A stretch of 64,000 nt of DNA, from NCBI GenBank assembly GCA_029884455.1, contig JAOUHU010000001.1:1-64000 (forward strand). Direction: 5' to 3'. The DNA is from Gammaproteobacteria bacterium. GTDB lineage: Bacteria > Pseudomonadota > Gammaproteobacteria > Steroidobacterales > Woeseiaceae. This document shows positions 33,197 through 39,920 of this stretch, piece after piece (positions within the stretch are counted from its first letter, which is position 1; every line of letters begins with the position of its first letter). The notes below the pieces were generated by a model that had not been told where the DNA came from, did no database searches, and was given only the letters and a program-made list of their open reading frames with translations. The position numbers were made by a program, and so were the translations under genes.

Positions 33197-33669
33197 GTGA
33201 TGTTCTCCGCTCTGAGATGATGCAATGGCAGTGCTGTAGTGTACTTGATGCGCTCCATGCTGAAACTTGACGACACATCATAGAGGTCTACTTTCTCGAT
33301 CATCTCCTTGTACATGCGGTCGTAACTTTTCATATCCGGGACGACGGCGCGAATCAGGTAATCGACGTCACCACTGAGTCGATGTACTTCCATGACGTTT
33401 TCCATGGCCGAAACCATTTTGTGAAATTTCTGAAACCATTGAGCGGTATGTTCGTGCGTGCGAATGGCAGAAAAAACAGTCAGGTTCAGGCCGAGTTTTT
33501 CCTGGTTCAGCAAAGTGACGCGCGCGCCGATGACGCCCTGTTCTTCGAGCAACTGGATACGCCGCCAGCAAGCGGATTTCGACAGGCCGACACGTTCTGA
33601 CAATTCTGCGACGGTTAGCGTGGCGTCGTCCTGGAGTACCTCCAGAATGGCTTTGTCGATACGATCCAT
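33193..33669 (-). CDS. Lrp/AsnC-family transcriptional regulator
   Basis: 158 aa. N-terminal helix-turn-helix (TLTVAELSERVGLSKSACWRRI, cited in part), then the effector-binding RAM domain with VMEVHRLSGDVDYLIRAVVPDM. Lrp-type proteins bind amino acids and form octamers or dimers. The ATG (GATCAAAGGATTCTCG before it) has a weak ribosome site. Operon with the methyltransferase. Divergent from the NorC-like gene across an AT-rich 176-bp spacer. Confidence 0.9.
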   Translation of the reverse strand: MDRIDKAILEVLQDDATLTVAELSERVGLSKSACWRRIQLLEEQGVIGARVTLLNQEKLGLNLTVFSAIRTHEHTAQWFQKFHKMVSAMENVMEVHRLSGDVDYLIRAVVPDMKSYDRMYKEMIEKVDLYDVSSSFSMERIKYTTALPLHHLRAENIT

Positions 33670-33699
33670 CGAGAATCCTTTGATCGGTAGAAACGCAGA

Positions 33700-33775
33700 A
33701 AAATAGAATAATATTCGAAAATAATATTAAAAAGCAGCAAAAAAAACCAGTATTTTCTTAAAAAATGGGAGAAAC
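33700..33775. promoter_or_regulatory. AT-rich divergent regulatory region with AATATT repeats
   Basis: Within the 176-bp Lrp/NorC spacer (33670-33845) this stretch is far more AT-rich than its surroundings. It contains the palindrome GAATAATATTC (33708-33718) and a second AATATT 13 bp further on. Lrp-family proteins bind such degenerate AT-rich palindromes, so autoregulation is plausible. I could not place -35 and -10 boxes with confidence. Confidence 0.45.
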
Positions 33776-33845
33776 GCAACCCTGTCTCGCGTGCCATGCC
33801 GTACACTGGAGACCGTTTATTCGGCTGCCGCAGGAGATTTTTGGC

Positions 33846-34256
33846 ATGCGTAATCGCGCGATTTTCGGCTGCCTGTGTGCGGCTTTTGCCGTTTATTCCA
33901 GTTACGTATATACGGCGGGCACCGCGGCCGACCATGTGCCGCCGATGAATGATGCCGAGCGTTTCGGCGCAAAGGTCTACCAGCAATACAATTGCGTTGC
34001 CTGCCACCAGTTCTATGGTTTGGGTGGTTACCGCGGCCCCGACCTGACCAACGTTATTTCCAATCGCGGCGCGGGCTACGCGCGCGCGTTTATCAGCGCC
34101 GGCACCGCTGCCATGCCAAATCTCGGCCTGGCCGACAACGAGATCGATGCGGTACTTGCCTACCTGGCGTTCGTCGACAGGACCGGCACTTACCCGGCCG
34201 AGGACGTCGCTGTGCATTGGAATGGCACGGTTGCGTACCAGGATGATCCGCATTGA
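33846..34256 (+). CDS. NorC-like membrane-anchored monoheme cytochrome c
   Basis: 136 aa. N-terminal anchor helix (IFGCLCAAFAVYSSYVYTAG), then a class I cytochrome c fold with the heme motif CVACH (about residues 49-53) in NCVACHQFYGLGGYRGPDLTNV and the sixth-ligand Met in AAMPNLGL. Length and layout match NorC, which passes electrons from periplasmic carriers to NorB. ATG 33846 follows an AGGAG. The open frame continues upstream with a second apparent CxxCH, but without start or ribosome site. The stop overlaps the TTG start of the NorB-like gene. Confidence 0.85.
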   Translation: MRNRAIFGCLCAAFAVYSSYVYTAGTAADHVPPMNDAERFGAKVYQQYNCVACHQFYGLGGYRGPDLTNVISNRGAGYARAFISAGTAAMPNLGLADNEIDAVLAYLAFVDRTGTYPAEDVAVHWNGTVAYQDDPH

Positions 34257-35587
34257 CGGAAAGCGGTAGTTCCGTAACTGGTTTGCGCTTCATGCGCCTT
34301 GGAATGCTCTCGTTGGCAGTCGGTCTGCTATTCGGTGTGATCGGCGGCTTCCAGTTCCTGTTTCCTGATTTCCTGCGCGAACTATTATTTACCAAGACGC
34401 GTCCCTTGCACGTGTCACTGGTGGTGTCGTGGATCTTCCTGGTGGCGATCGGCGGTATCTATTTCTATCTGCCGCGCCAGAACCACTACAAACTGTGGTC
34501 GCCGCGATCGGCGAACGCGCATTTCTGGATATTCGTGGTCACCGGCGCCGCGATTCTCGCCTGTTACCTGTCCGGTAAATTTGGTGGTCGCGAATATTTT
34601 GAGTTCCCGCCGATTTTAAGCATTCCGATCTTTCTCAGCTGGATCCTGTTTGGCATCAATTATTTCATGACGCTGCGCCAGGAAAAGGAACCGTGGCCGG
34701 TTTACTACTGGATGTGGGGCACTGGAATCCTGTTTTTTTTCATTACCTACACCGAAGCGCATTTGTGGCTGATTCCATATTTTCGTGAATCCATGGTCCG
34801 TGAAATCATGGTGCAGTGGAAATCGTACGGTGCGCTGACTGGATCGTGGAACATGCTGGTCTATGGTACGGCGCTGTATCTCGCAACCCGTATCGGTGGC
34901 AACGGCGAGTACGCGCGTTCAAAAATGGCGTTCGGGCTGTATTTCCTCGGACTCTTTAACCTGATGTTCGGCTGGGCGCACCACGCCTACCCGGTACCGT
35001 CGGCGACCTGGCTGCGCACTTTCGCTTACTTTGTCAGCATGACCGAGTTGTTCATATTCGGAAAAATCATCTGGGACTGGCGTGTCTCGCTAGAGGACTG
35101 GCAAAAGAATCGTTATTGCAACGCATATCGCTTCCTGTTCGCTGCGGACATCTGGGTGTTCATAAACCTTGGCCTGGCGTTGATCATTTCGGTGCCAGCC
35201 CTGAACCTGATTACACATGGTACGCATATCACGGTTGCGCACGCGATGGGCAGTACTATCGGCATCAACACCATGATTCTGCTGGCCTCGATATTTTTTG
35301 TGATTCGCGAGGAGTTGCCGGCCGAGGTGCAGTCGACGTATGCAGCGCCGGTCAAGACCGGGTTCTGGATTGCAAATGTTTCGCTGGCGGTATTTTTTAC
35401 CGCCCTGATTCTGGCAGGCCTCGGTAAGGGATTATCGACGGCCGCATCCTTCCAGGAAATGATGGCTTCGATCCGTCCGTTCCTGGTGGTGTTCACGCTC
35501 TCAGGCGTCATCCTGATGCTCGGCATCTGGATCGTGCTCTGGCACGCATATCGCCTTATGGGCAGGGTGCAGTCCGCAGTCACCTGA
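34253..35587 (+). CDS. NorB-like heme-copper oxidoreductase large subunit, unusual ligand set
   Basis: 444 aa with about 12 membrane helices. TTG start inside the previous stop (TTGA). Helix II His53 (PLHVSLVVSW), helix VI His170 (EAHLWLI), the helix VII His pair 243-244 (GWAHHAYPVP) and helix X His330 (HGTHITVAHAMG) align with NorB of the cNOR complex. Glu265 in SMTELFIF aligns with a catalytic Glu of cNOR. By eye, the FeB ligand Glu of the HLWVE motif is Ile174 here, and the second His of AHGH (low-spin heme ligand) is Met332. It may be a divergent NO reductase or a related NOR-type enzyme. Single operon with NorC-like. Confidence 0.78.
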   Translation: MTESGSSVTGLRFMRLGMLSLAVGLLFGVIGGFQFLFPDFLRELLFTKTRPLHVSLVVSWIFLVAIGGIYFYLPRQNHYKLWSPRSANAHFWIFVVTGAAILACYLSGKFGGREYFEFPPILSIPIFLSWILFGINYFMTLRQEKEPWPVYYWMWGTGILFFFITYTEAHLWLIPYFRESMVREIMVQWKSYGALTGSWNMLVYGTALYLATRIGGNGEYARSKMAFGLYFLGLFNLMFGWAHHAYPVPSATWLRTFAYFVSMTELFIFGKIIWDWRVSLEDWQKNRYCNAYRFLFAADIWVFINLGLALIISVPALNLITHGTHITVAHAMGSTIGINTMILLASIFFVIREELPAEVQSTYAAPVKTGFWIANVSLAVFFTALILAGLGKGLSTAASFQEMMASIRPFLVVFTLSGVILMLGIWIVLWHAYRLMGRVQSAVT

Positions 35588-35684
35588 GTCGCCGATCGGC
35601 GACAACAAAGTACCAGTCCAGCAGGTCTTTTTGTGTTATTGGATATGGCACAGGCGAGTTCTTGCCCGATACCAGGAGCAGCTC

Positions 35685-36872
35685 ATGAAGCGGATTTTTG
35701 TCCTTGTTATGCTGGTCATGCCAATCCTGTGTCTTGCGGACACTGTTGTGCCCGTCGACAGCGTGGAAACGCATGTCAATATTCGACGCTTGCCAGACTC
35801 CACGGCCGAGATCGTCGGCCGACTGGAGCAGGGTAAGGCCCTGCCATTTGTTGCCAGTACCGATGGCTGGAACGAAGTGCGGCTTGGCGATGGCAAGTCC
35901 GGTTTTATCAGTGCCGACTGGACCATGGTCGTTGCTGAGGTCGCCGCGGAGCCGGCAGCTGCCGTGGTGGACCCCGGGATTGTTGCCACAGACCCGGTCC
36001 AGGTCGCCGATGCGACCGAGCCAGAGCCAGAGCCTGAGCCCGAGCCCGAGCCAGAGCCTGAGCCCGAGCCGGTTCTCGAGAGTGGCCGTGACGAGCCTGT
36101 GTCCGGCGCCGTAATGACCGGCTTGTCGGGCAGCCAGGGTCTCGCCGGGCCTCCGGGGCCGCAAGGGCCACCGGGGCCACCGGGGCCACCGGGGCCCGAA
36201 GGGCCGGCAGGCGGTGGCACGGGTTCGATCAAGGGGGATCCCGGCTACCTCGTCAAATTCAGGGACGAGACCACGGGTTCGTCGTCACAGCTGTACGACA
36301 ATGGCAACCAGGTCGGTATTGGCACGCTGGAGCCCAAACAGCGACTGGAGGTGAATGGCAGCATTCAAATCCATGATCGCAACAGCGGCGTGGCAGGTCT
36401 GATGATTACCCAGTCGTCCGGCGATACCGGTTATATCATGCACAACCGGGCAAGCACTCTGACCATTGGTGCGGGTTCGGTGGATCGCATCACCATTACC
36501 GGCGACGGCAGCGTCGGAATTGGCGTGTCCCGACCGTCACATCCGCTGCAGCTGGCCAGCGGCGCGCACGTAACCGCCGGGGGCGTATGGACCAACAGCT
36601 CTTCCCGGGCGATGAAGGAAAACATTAGTGAGCTGACGCTCGAGGAAGCACTCGCCACGCTGGCTGGGCTTGAGCCTGTGCAATTCAACTATCGCTCGGA
36701 CCAGGCCGAGAGGCACCTTGGATTCGTCGCCGAAGATGTACCGGACCTGGTGGCGAGCAGTGATCGGCAAGGACTTAGTCCGATGGACATAGTGGCGGTG
36801 CTGACGCGTGTTATCCAGTCGCAACAGGAGCAGATCCAGCGCTTGCAGAAGCGCATGGACGAGACTGACTGA
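35685..36872 (+). CDS. Secreted modular protein: SH3, Glu-Pro repeat, collagen-like repeat, S74 intramolecular chaperone
   Basis: 395 aa from ATG 35685 (AGGAG upstream; earlier in-frame start lacks one). Signal peptide ends LCLAD. SH3-like domain at about 23-85 (VNIRRLPDSTAEIVGRLEQG, KSGFISADW). Nine Glu-Pro pairs at 112-129, collagen-like G-x-y triplets at 146-178, then trimer-stalk repeats (VGIGTLEPKQRLEVNGSIQI, GSVGIGVSRPSHPLQL). The end is a peptidase S74 / endosialidase chaperone domain beginning SSRAMKENI (Ser306, Lys311) with GFVAEDVPDLV and a terminal coiled coil. It should trimerise and self-cleave. Envelope anchoring via SH3 is an inference. DUF4124 gene follows. Confidence 0.85.
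   Translation: MKRIFVLVMLVMPILCLADTVVPVDSVETHVNIRRLPDSTAEIVGRLEQGKALPFVASTDGWNEVRLGDGKSGFISADWTMVVAEVAAEPAAAVVDPGIVATDPVQVADATEPEPEPEPEPEPEPEPEPVLESGRDEPVSGAVMTGLSGSQGLAGPPGPQGPPGPPGPPGPEGPAGGGTGSIKGDPGYLVKFRDETTGSSSQLYDNGNQVGIGTLEPKQRLEVNGSIQIHDRNSGVAGLMITQSSGDTGYIMHNRASTLTIGAGSVDRITITGDGSVGIGVSRPSHPLQLASGAHVTAGGVWTNSSSRAMKENISELTLEEALATLAGLEPVQFNYRSDQAERHLGFVAEDVPDLVASSDRQGLSPMDIVAVLTRVIQSQQEQIQRLQKRMDETD
36018..36071 (+). repeat. Nine tandem Glu-Pro codon pairs (GAGCCN)
   Basis: Nine uninterrupted GAG-CCN hexamers encode (Glu-Pro)9, a stiff, highly charged spacer between the SH3 domain and the collagen-like part of the 35685 protein. Third-base variation (A, T, C, G) shows the repeat is not a recent slippage product. 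TonB-like and other periplasm-spanning proteins use such spacers. Confidence 0.9.
36120..36218 (+). repeat. Collagen-like Gly-x-y repeat
   Basis: Eleven consecutive triplets with Gly first, from GLS-GSQ-GLA through several GPP to GPE-GPA-GGG, rich in Pro at x and y. DNA repeats of GGGCCACCG type are visible. Bacterial collagen-like stretches usually form triple helices, which suits the trimeric S74 chaperone domain downstream. Confidence 0.85.
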
Positions 36873-36900
36873 GTAGAAGATCTGTGACGCCAATCAAGGG

Positions 36901-36926
36901 AATTGTGGGCATTTGTGCCCACAATT
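36901..36926. other. Perfect 11-bp inverted repeat with 4-base loop
   Basis: AATTGTGGGCA (36901-36911), loop TTTG, TGCCCACAATT (36916-36926). It lies 28 bp after the S74-protein stop and ends 19 bp before the ATG of the DUF4124 gene. There is no T-run on either strand, so a simple terminator is unlikely. It may be an RNA stability or attenuation hairpin, or a dyad protein-binding site. Confidence 0.6.
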
Positions 36927-36945
36927 GGCTGGCATTGGGGTGACT

Positions 36946-37428
36946 ATGAAAAAACGACTGACTGCTGCAGTTTTCCTGCTTGGCCTGGGTTCGCTGGCAG
37001 ATGCGGACGTATGGAAATGGGTCGACGCGCTCGGTAACACTCACTTTGTTGACACCATGAAGCCGATCTATACCTGGGTCGACGACGAGGGCAAGGTTCA
37101 TTATGCCGACCAGCCCGGGCATGAAGATGCGGTATCGGTACAACTGGTCTGGCATGCCAAGGGCGACCTTGAGAAGGTTGCAAGTGCCGAATCGAAATCG
37201 GCCTCCGATGGCTATGCGTATCCGGGGGAGACTGCGGAGCAGCGCGCGGAACGGGAGCGTGCCGAGGCCTATTACTGCAATCGTGCTACGGAAATCTACA
37301 ATTCCTACGTGAATGCGCCGCAGCTGTACAAGACGAACGAGAATGGTGAGCGTGAATACCTGAGTAAAGAAGAAGCAGCGAGAACAATCGCTGAAACGCG
37401 CGCCAAGAAAGACGAACTTTGCGAGTAG
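36946..37428 (+). CDS. DUF4124-domain periplasmic protein with duplicated domain
   Basis: 160 aa. Signal peptide ends ADA (about residue 21). Two DUF4124-type motifs in tandem: VWKWVDALGNTHFVD and IYTWVDDEGKVHYADQPG, where one is usual. The remainder is a charged helical region (EQRAERERAEAYYCNRATEIY) with two Cys. DUF4124 proteins are small periplasmic proteins of unknown function common in gammaproteobacteria. ATG 36946 was chosen over an earlier in-frame start at 36913, which falls inside the hairpin. It could be co-expressed with the S74-domain protein. Confidence 0.8.
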   Translation: MKKRLTAAVFLLGLGSLADADVWKWVDALGNTHFVDTMKPIYTWVDDEGKVHYADQPGHEDAVSVQLVWHAKGDLEKVASAESKSASDGYAYPGETAEQRAERERAEAYYCNRATEIYNSYVNAPQLYKTNENGEREYLSKEEAARTIAETRAKKDELCE

Positions 37429-37441
37429 CACAAGGTGCCGT

Positions 37442-38215
37442 CTAATTGCTGGCGCGCAAGATTGAGTCAGCAAACATGCCGTGTTTCAGGAAATAACTGG
37501 TGTTGCGAATCACCGCTTCACTTTCGGTGATGTAGTGATGCGAGTTGTCGACCACCAGGAAGTCGTCCATACCATCGATGCGCGTGCTGGCTACAGATAC
37601 CTTGCCGTCATTAGGCGCCGGCAGCATGGCGGACATGAAAAAGTTTATGGAACCAGTGCCCGCAATGACGCCGAGCTCAAAATCGACTGGCCCAAGCTGG
37701 CGTGGAATGCTGTTGGCGTCGGTACCCAGTTGCAGGCCGGCTTCGCCAGCGAAAATCTCGGTTGTCGGCCAGTTACGTGTGATATCGATGACCTCGCTGC
37801 CCTGATTTGGTGGCGCCAGCATGACGACCCTGCCCAGGTCGGGAATAGGGGCCACCTGGTGCGCGTAGCGCAGCAATATTCCACCGATGGAGTGAGTTAC
37901 GAAATGGATACGCTTCGCACCGGCGTCACGACAGCCGTTCAGACCGGTGTTAACCGCCAGTGGTGCAAGTACTTCGACTGAGCCCGCTTGCGACGGATAA
38001 TCGACATTGACGGTCGAAAACCCAGCCTCGTGCAATGCCTCGGCCATCGGTTGCATGGCGCGCCAGCTGCGGTTCAAGCCGTGAATCAGCACCACGCAAT
38101 CCGATGCCCCCGGCGCTTCCGCAAATGCGGTGCGCGGCGTCGTCACGCAGGCCTCGAGCGACACCAGCACCAGCGCCACGAACGCAGCCAGGCCAGTGAT
38201 GTATTGATTTTGCAT
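37442..38215 (-). CDS. Alpha/beta-hydrolase family lipoprotein or exported esterase
   Basis: 257 aa. Hydrophobic N-terminus ends at VSLEACVTT, a weak lipobox (Cys23). Hydrolase features: oxyanion-turn strand CVVLIHGLNRSW, nucleophile elbow VTHSIGGIL (Ser of HSIGG, about residue 119), Asp and His near GKVSVASTRIDGMDDF and NSHHYITES. This resembles triacylglycerol lipases and PGAP1-like enzymes. ATG 38215 or 38224 are both possible; the open frame goes further upstream without a start signal. Codirectional with the Omp85-like gene 79 bp upstream. Confidence 0.78.
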   Translation of the reverse strand: MQNQYITGLAAFVALVLVSLEACVTTPRTAFAEAPGASDCVVLIHGLNRSWRAMQPMAEALHEAGFSTVNVDYPSQAGSVEVLAPLAVNTGLNGCRDAGAKRIHFVTHSIGGILLRYAHQVAPIPDLGRVVMLAPPNQGSEVIDITRNWPTTEIFAGEAGLQLGTDANSIPRQLGPVDFELGVIAGTGSINFFMSAMLPAPNDGKVSVASTRIDGMDDFLVVDNSHHYITESEAVIRNTSYFLKHGMFADSILRASN

Positions 38216-38294
38216 ACGGCGCATTCTGCCAAAATTCGACTGCGGATTACTACGGCTATAGACCGGCTGCCATCGAAAAGTGCCCGGACAGCGC

Positions 38295-39920
38295 CTAGAA
38301 ACTGCGTTTGGATTCAACCAGGAACTGGACATCGTCAATTGATGCGTCGCCGTCAAGCGGAAAAGCAATATCGACATGCACAACCTTGGAGAAGCCGGAA
38401 CGTGTGGGCGCAAAGCGCAGCCCGAAGCCGACGTCGCGCAACCACCCCTGGTTGACTTCGCCGGCCGGATTCGTACCCCAGACTCGACCGATGTCGGCAA
38501 AAATTGCGCCGCCGACGCGCAGCAGGCGAAACGGGTACCAATCCGTGAAATAGCGCTGTTCCACAGTGAATAGCAGCTTCGAATCGCCACTTTGGTAGCG
38601 CAGCGGGTAGCCACGCAGGCCCGTGTCGCCGCCGAGCTCGACGACCTGGTCAAGGTCCAATGCGTGCCCATGGCTGCCGGTCAGTGTCGCGAAAAACATT
38701 CGTTTTGCGGATTGTTGCCGAAAGAATCGTGCGCTCAGACCGACCGTGGAGTTTCTGGTTTTGCCATCTTCCAGCCGACCGTTAGCCCACAATGAGGCCA
38801 GTAGTGCATTAGGCTCGAATGAACCAAATCCGCGGCTATAGCTGGCAGAGTAAATCAGGGCGTCACGGTCGGCGCCAAAGGTCTCGGCCGCATACCCGAG
38901 CCTGGCAGACAAGCGCTGGCCGAAATAGAAATCCTCGGTGCGCCCGATCTGCTCCTTGTTCTGCGTCGTTTCGAACTGATCCTCGATAAGGTCGATGCCG
39001 ATGAACGGGTAGTGCAGCACGCGGTCATCGGGAACCAGCGCAGGCAGTGTGCCTTCATTGACCGCGCTGAATCGGTTGTCATCGAGCACAAAGCCGGCCT
39101 GGTAGCGAAGCACCCAGCCGTTCTGCCATCCCTGCGACCAACCGCCGAACAATGACGACAACTGGCGTTGTTGCTGATACTCCGCGGCTTCCTCCCCCAG
39201 TGAATAGAATGTGTTGCGGCTGTCATCGTCAAACACAGTTGCACCGAGTGACCAGCGCGTGTCGAGTGCAAAAAACGGCCGGGTCAGTTCTGCAAAGTAA
39301 GTATGACCGTCGGAGTTGTCGGCGATCGAAATCGCCCCGTCAACCCAGCTATGTCCTATGTGTGGATCGCGCAAAGCAAACGATTTCGAGGTGCGATCGA
39401 CATCATCCACCCTGGCGATACGAATTTCCTGCCCGCGACCGAGCAGGTTACGTTCCTCGAGTTCAATGCCGAACCTGTTCTCGCCGCCCGAGCGGCTTGC
39501 CGATATACCCGGTTTGAGTGTCCAGACATCGCGCGTCAGGACATGCAAGTCGACGCGACCGTCGGCGGCATTGACGGGCTTGATAGCGACGTCATAAAAG
39601 TAGTTCCTGCCTCGCAGGATGCGCTCGGTTTCCGCCACCAGGCGTTGCGAGTAGGGTTGACCCGGCTGCAGCAACATGTGCTTGCGGATGGTGTCATCCT
39701 TGGTAACGATGTGCAGCTTGTTAACGAGCCGGAACAGGCGGTTATTTTCGCGCTCGTCGTCGAGGTCGAAGACATTCCTGGTATCGAGCAGGATTTCGCC
39801 GACGGCATACGCCTCGGCTTCGAGCTGCGCGCCGTCTAACGTTGCCTCATCTGCGTGCGCGGTGCCTGATAGCGCCGCGAAAAGTGCAGCGCAGCAGGCT
39901 GACTTCAGAATCGTCGTCAC
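38295..39920 (-). CDS. Omp85-like outer-membrane beta-barrel with one POTRA domain
   Basis: 541 aa. Signal peptide ends GTAHA (about residue 23). One POTRA-like domain at about 60-140 (RLFRLVNKLHIVTKDD, IRKHMLLQPGQPYSQRLVAETERILRGRNYFYDVAI). The barrel carries the D15 surface-antigen family pattern, including LGGDTGLRGYPLRYQSGD (the conserved RGF/RGY turn) and the closing strand ending in SKRSF. With one POTRA it is smaller than BamA (five) and near TamA or two-partner TpsB types. Its ATG overlaps the M28 peptidase stop by 4 bp; the two are an operon. Confidence 0.82.
   Translation of the reverse strand: MTTILKSACCAALFAALSGTAHADEATLDGAQLEAEAYAVGEILLDTRNVFDLDDERENNRLFRLVNKLHIVTKDDTIRKHMLLQPGQPYSQRLVAETERILRGRNYFYDVAIKPVNAADGRVDLHVLTRDVWTLKPGISASRSGGENRFGIELEERNLLGRGQEIRIARVDDVDRTSKSFALRDPHIGHSWVDGAISIADNSDGHTYFAELTRPFFALDTRWSLGATVFDDDSRNTFYSLGEEAAEYQQQRQLSSLFGGWSQGWQNGWVLRYQAGFVLDDNRFSAVNEGTLPALVPDDRVLHYPFIGIDLIEDQFETTQNKEQIGRTEDFYFGQRLSARLGYAAETFGADRDALIYSASYSRGFGSFEPNALLASLWANGRLEDGKTRNSTVGLSARFFRQQSAKRMFFATLTGSHGHALDLDQVVELGGDTGLRGYPLRYQSGDSKLLFTVEQRYFTDWYPFRLLRVGGAIFADIGRVWGTNPAGEVNQGWLRDVGFGLRFAPTRSGFSKVVHVDIAFPLDGDASIDDVQFLVESKRSF

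Noticed and set aside
33765-33845. Second CxxCH (CLACH) upstream of the NorC-like start, suggesting a diheme protein
   Set aside because: It precedes the ribosome site, start ATG and anchor helix and lies in a spacer region with no start signal. One heme motif is normal for NorC.
36120-36218. GGGGCCACC repeats as a possible CRISPR, REP or transposon end
   Set aside because: They are in frame and encode Gly-x-y triplets of a collagen-like domain, without spacers or flanking inverted repeats.
35685-36872. Phage tail fibre or prophage remnant because of the S74 domain
   Set aside because: There are no other phage genes around it, and the protein has a signal peptide and SH3 domain. Left as a chromosomal secreted protein.
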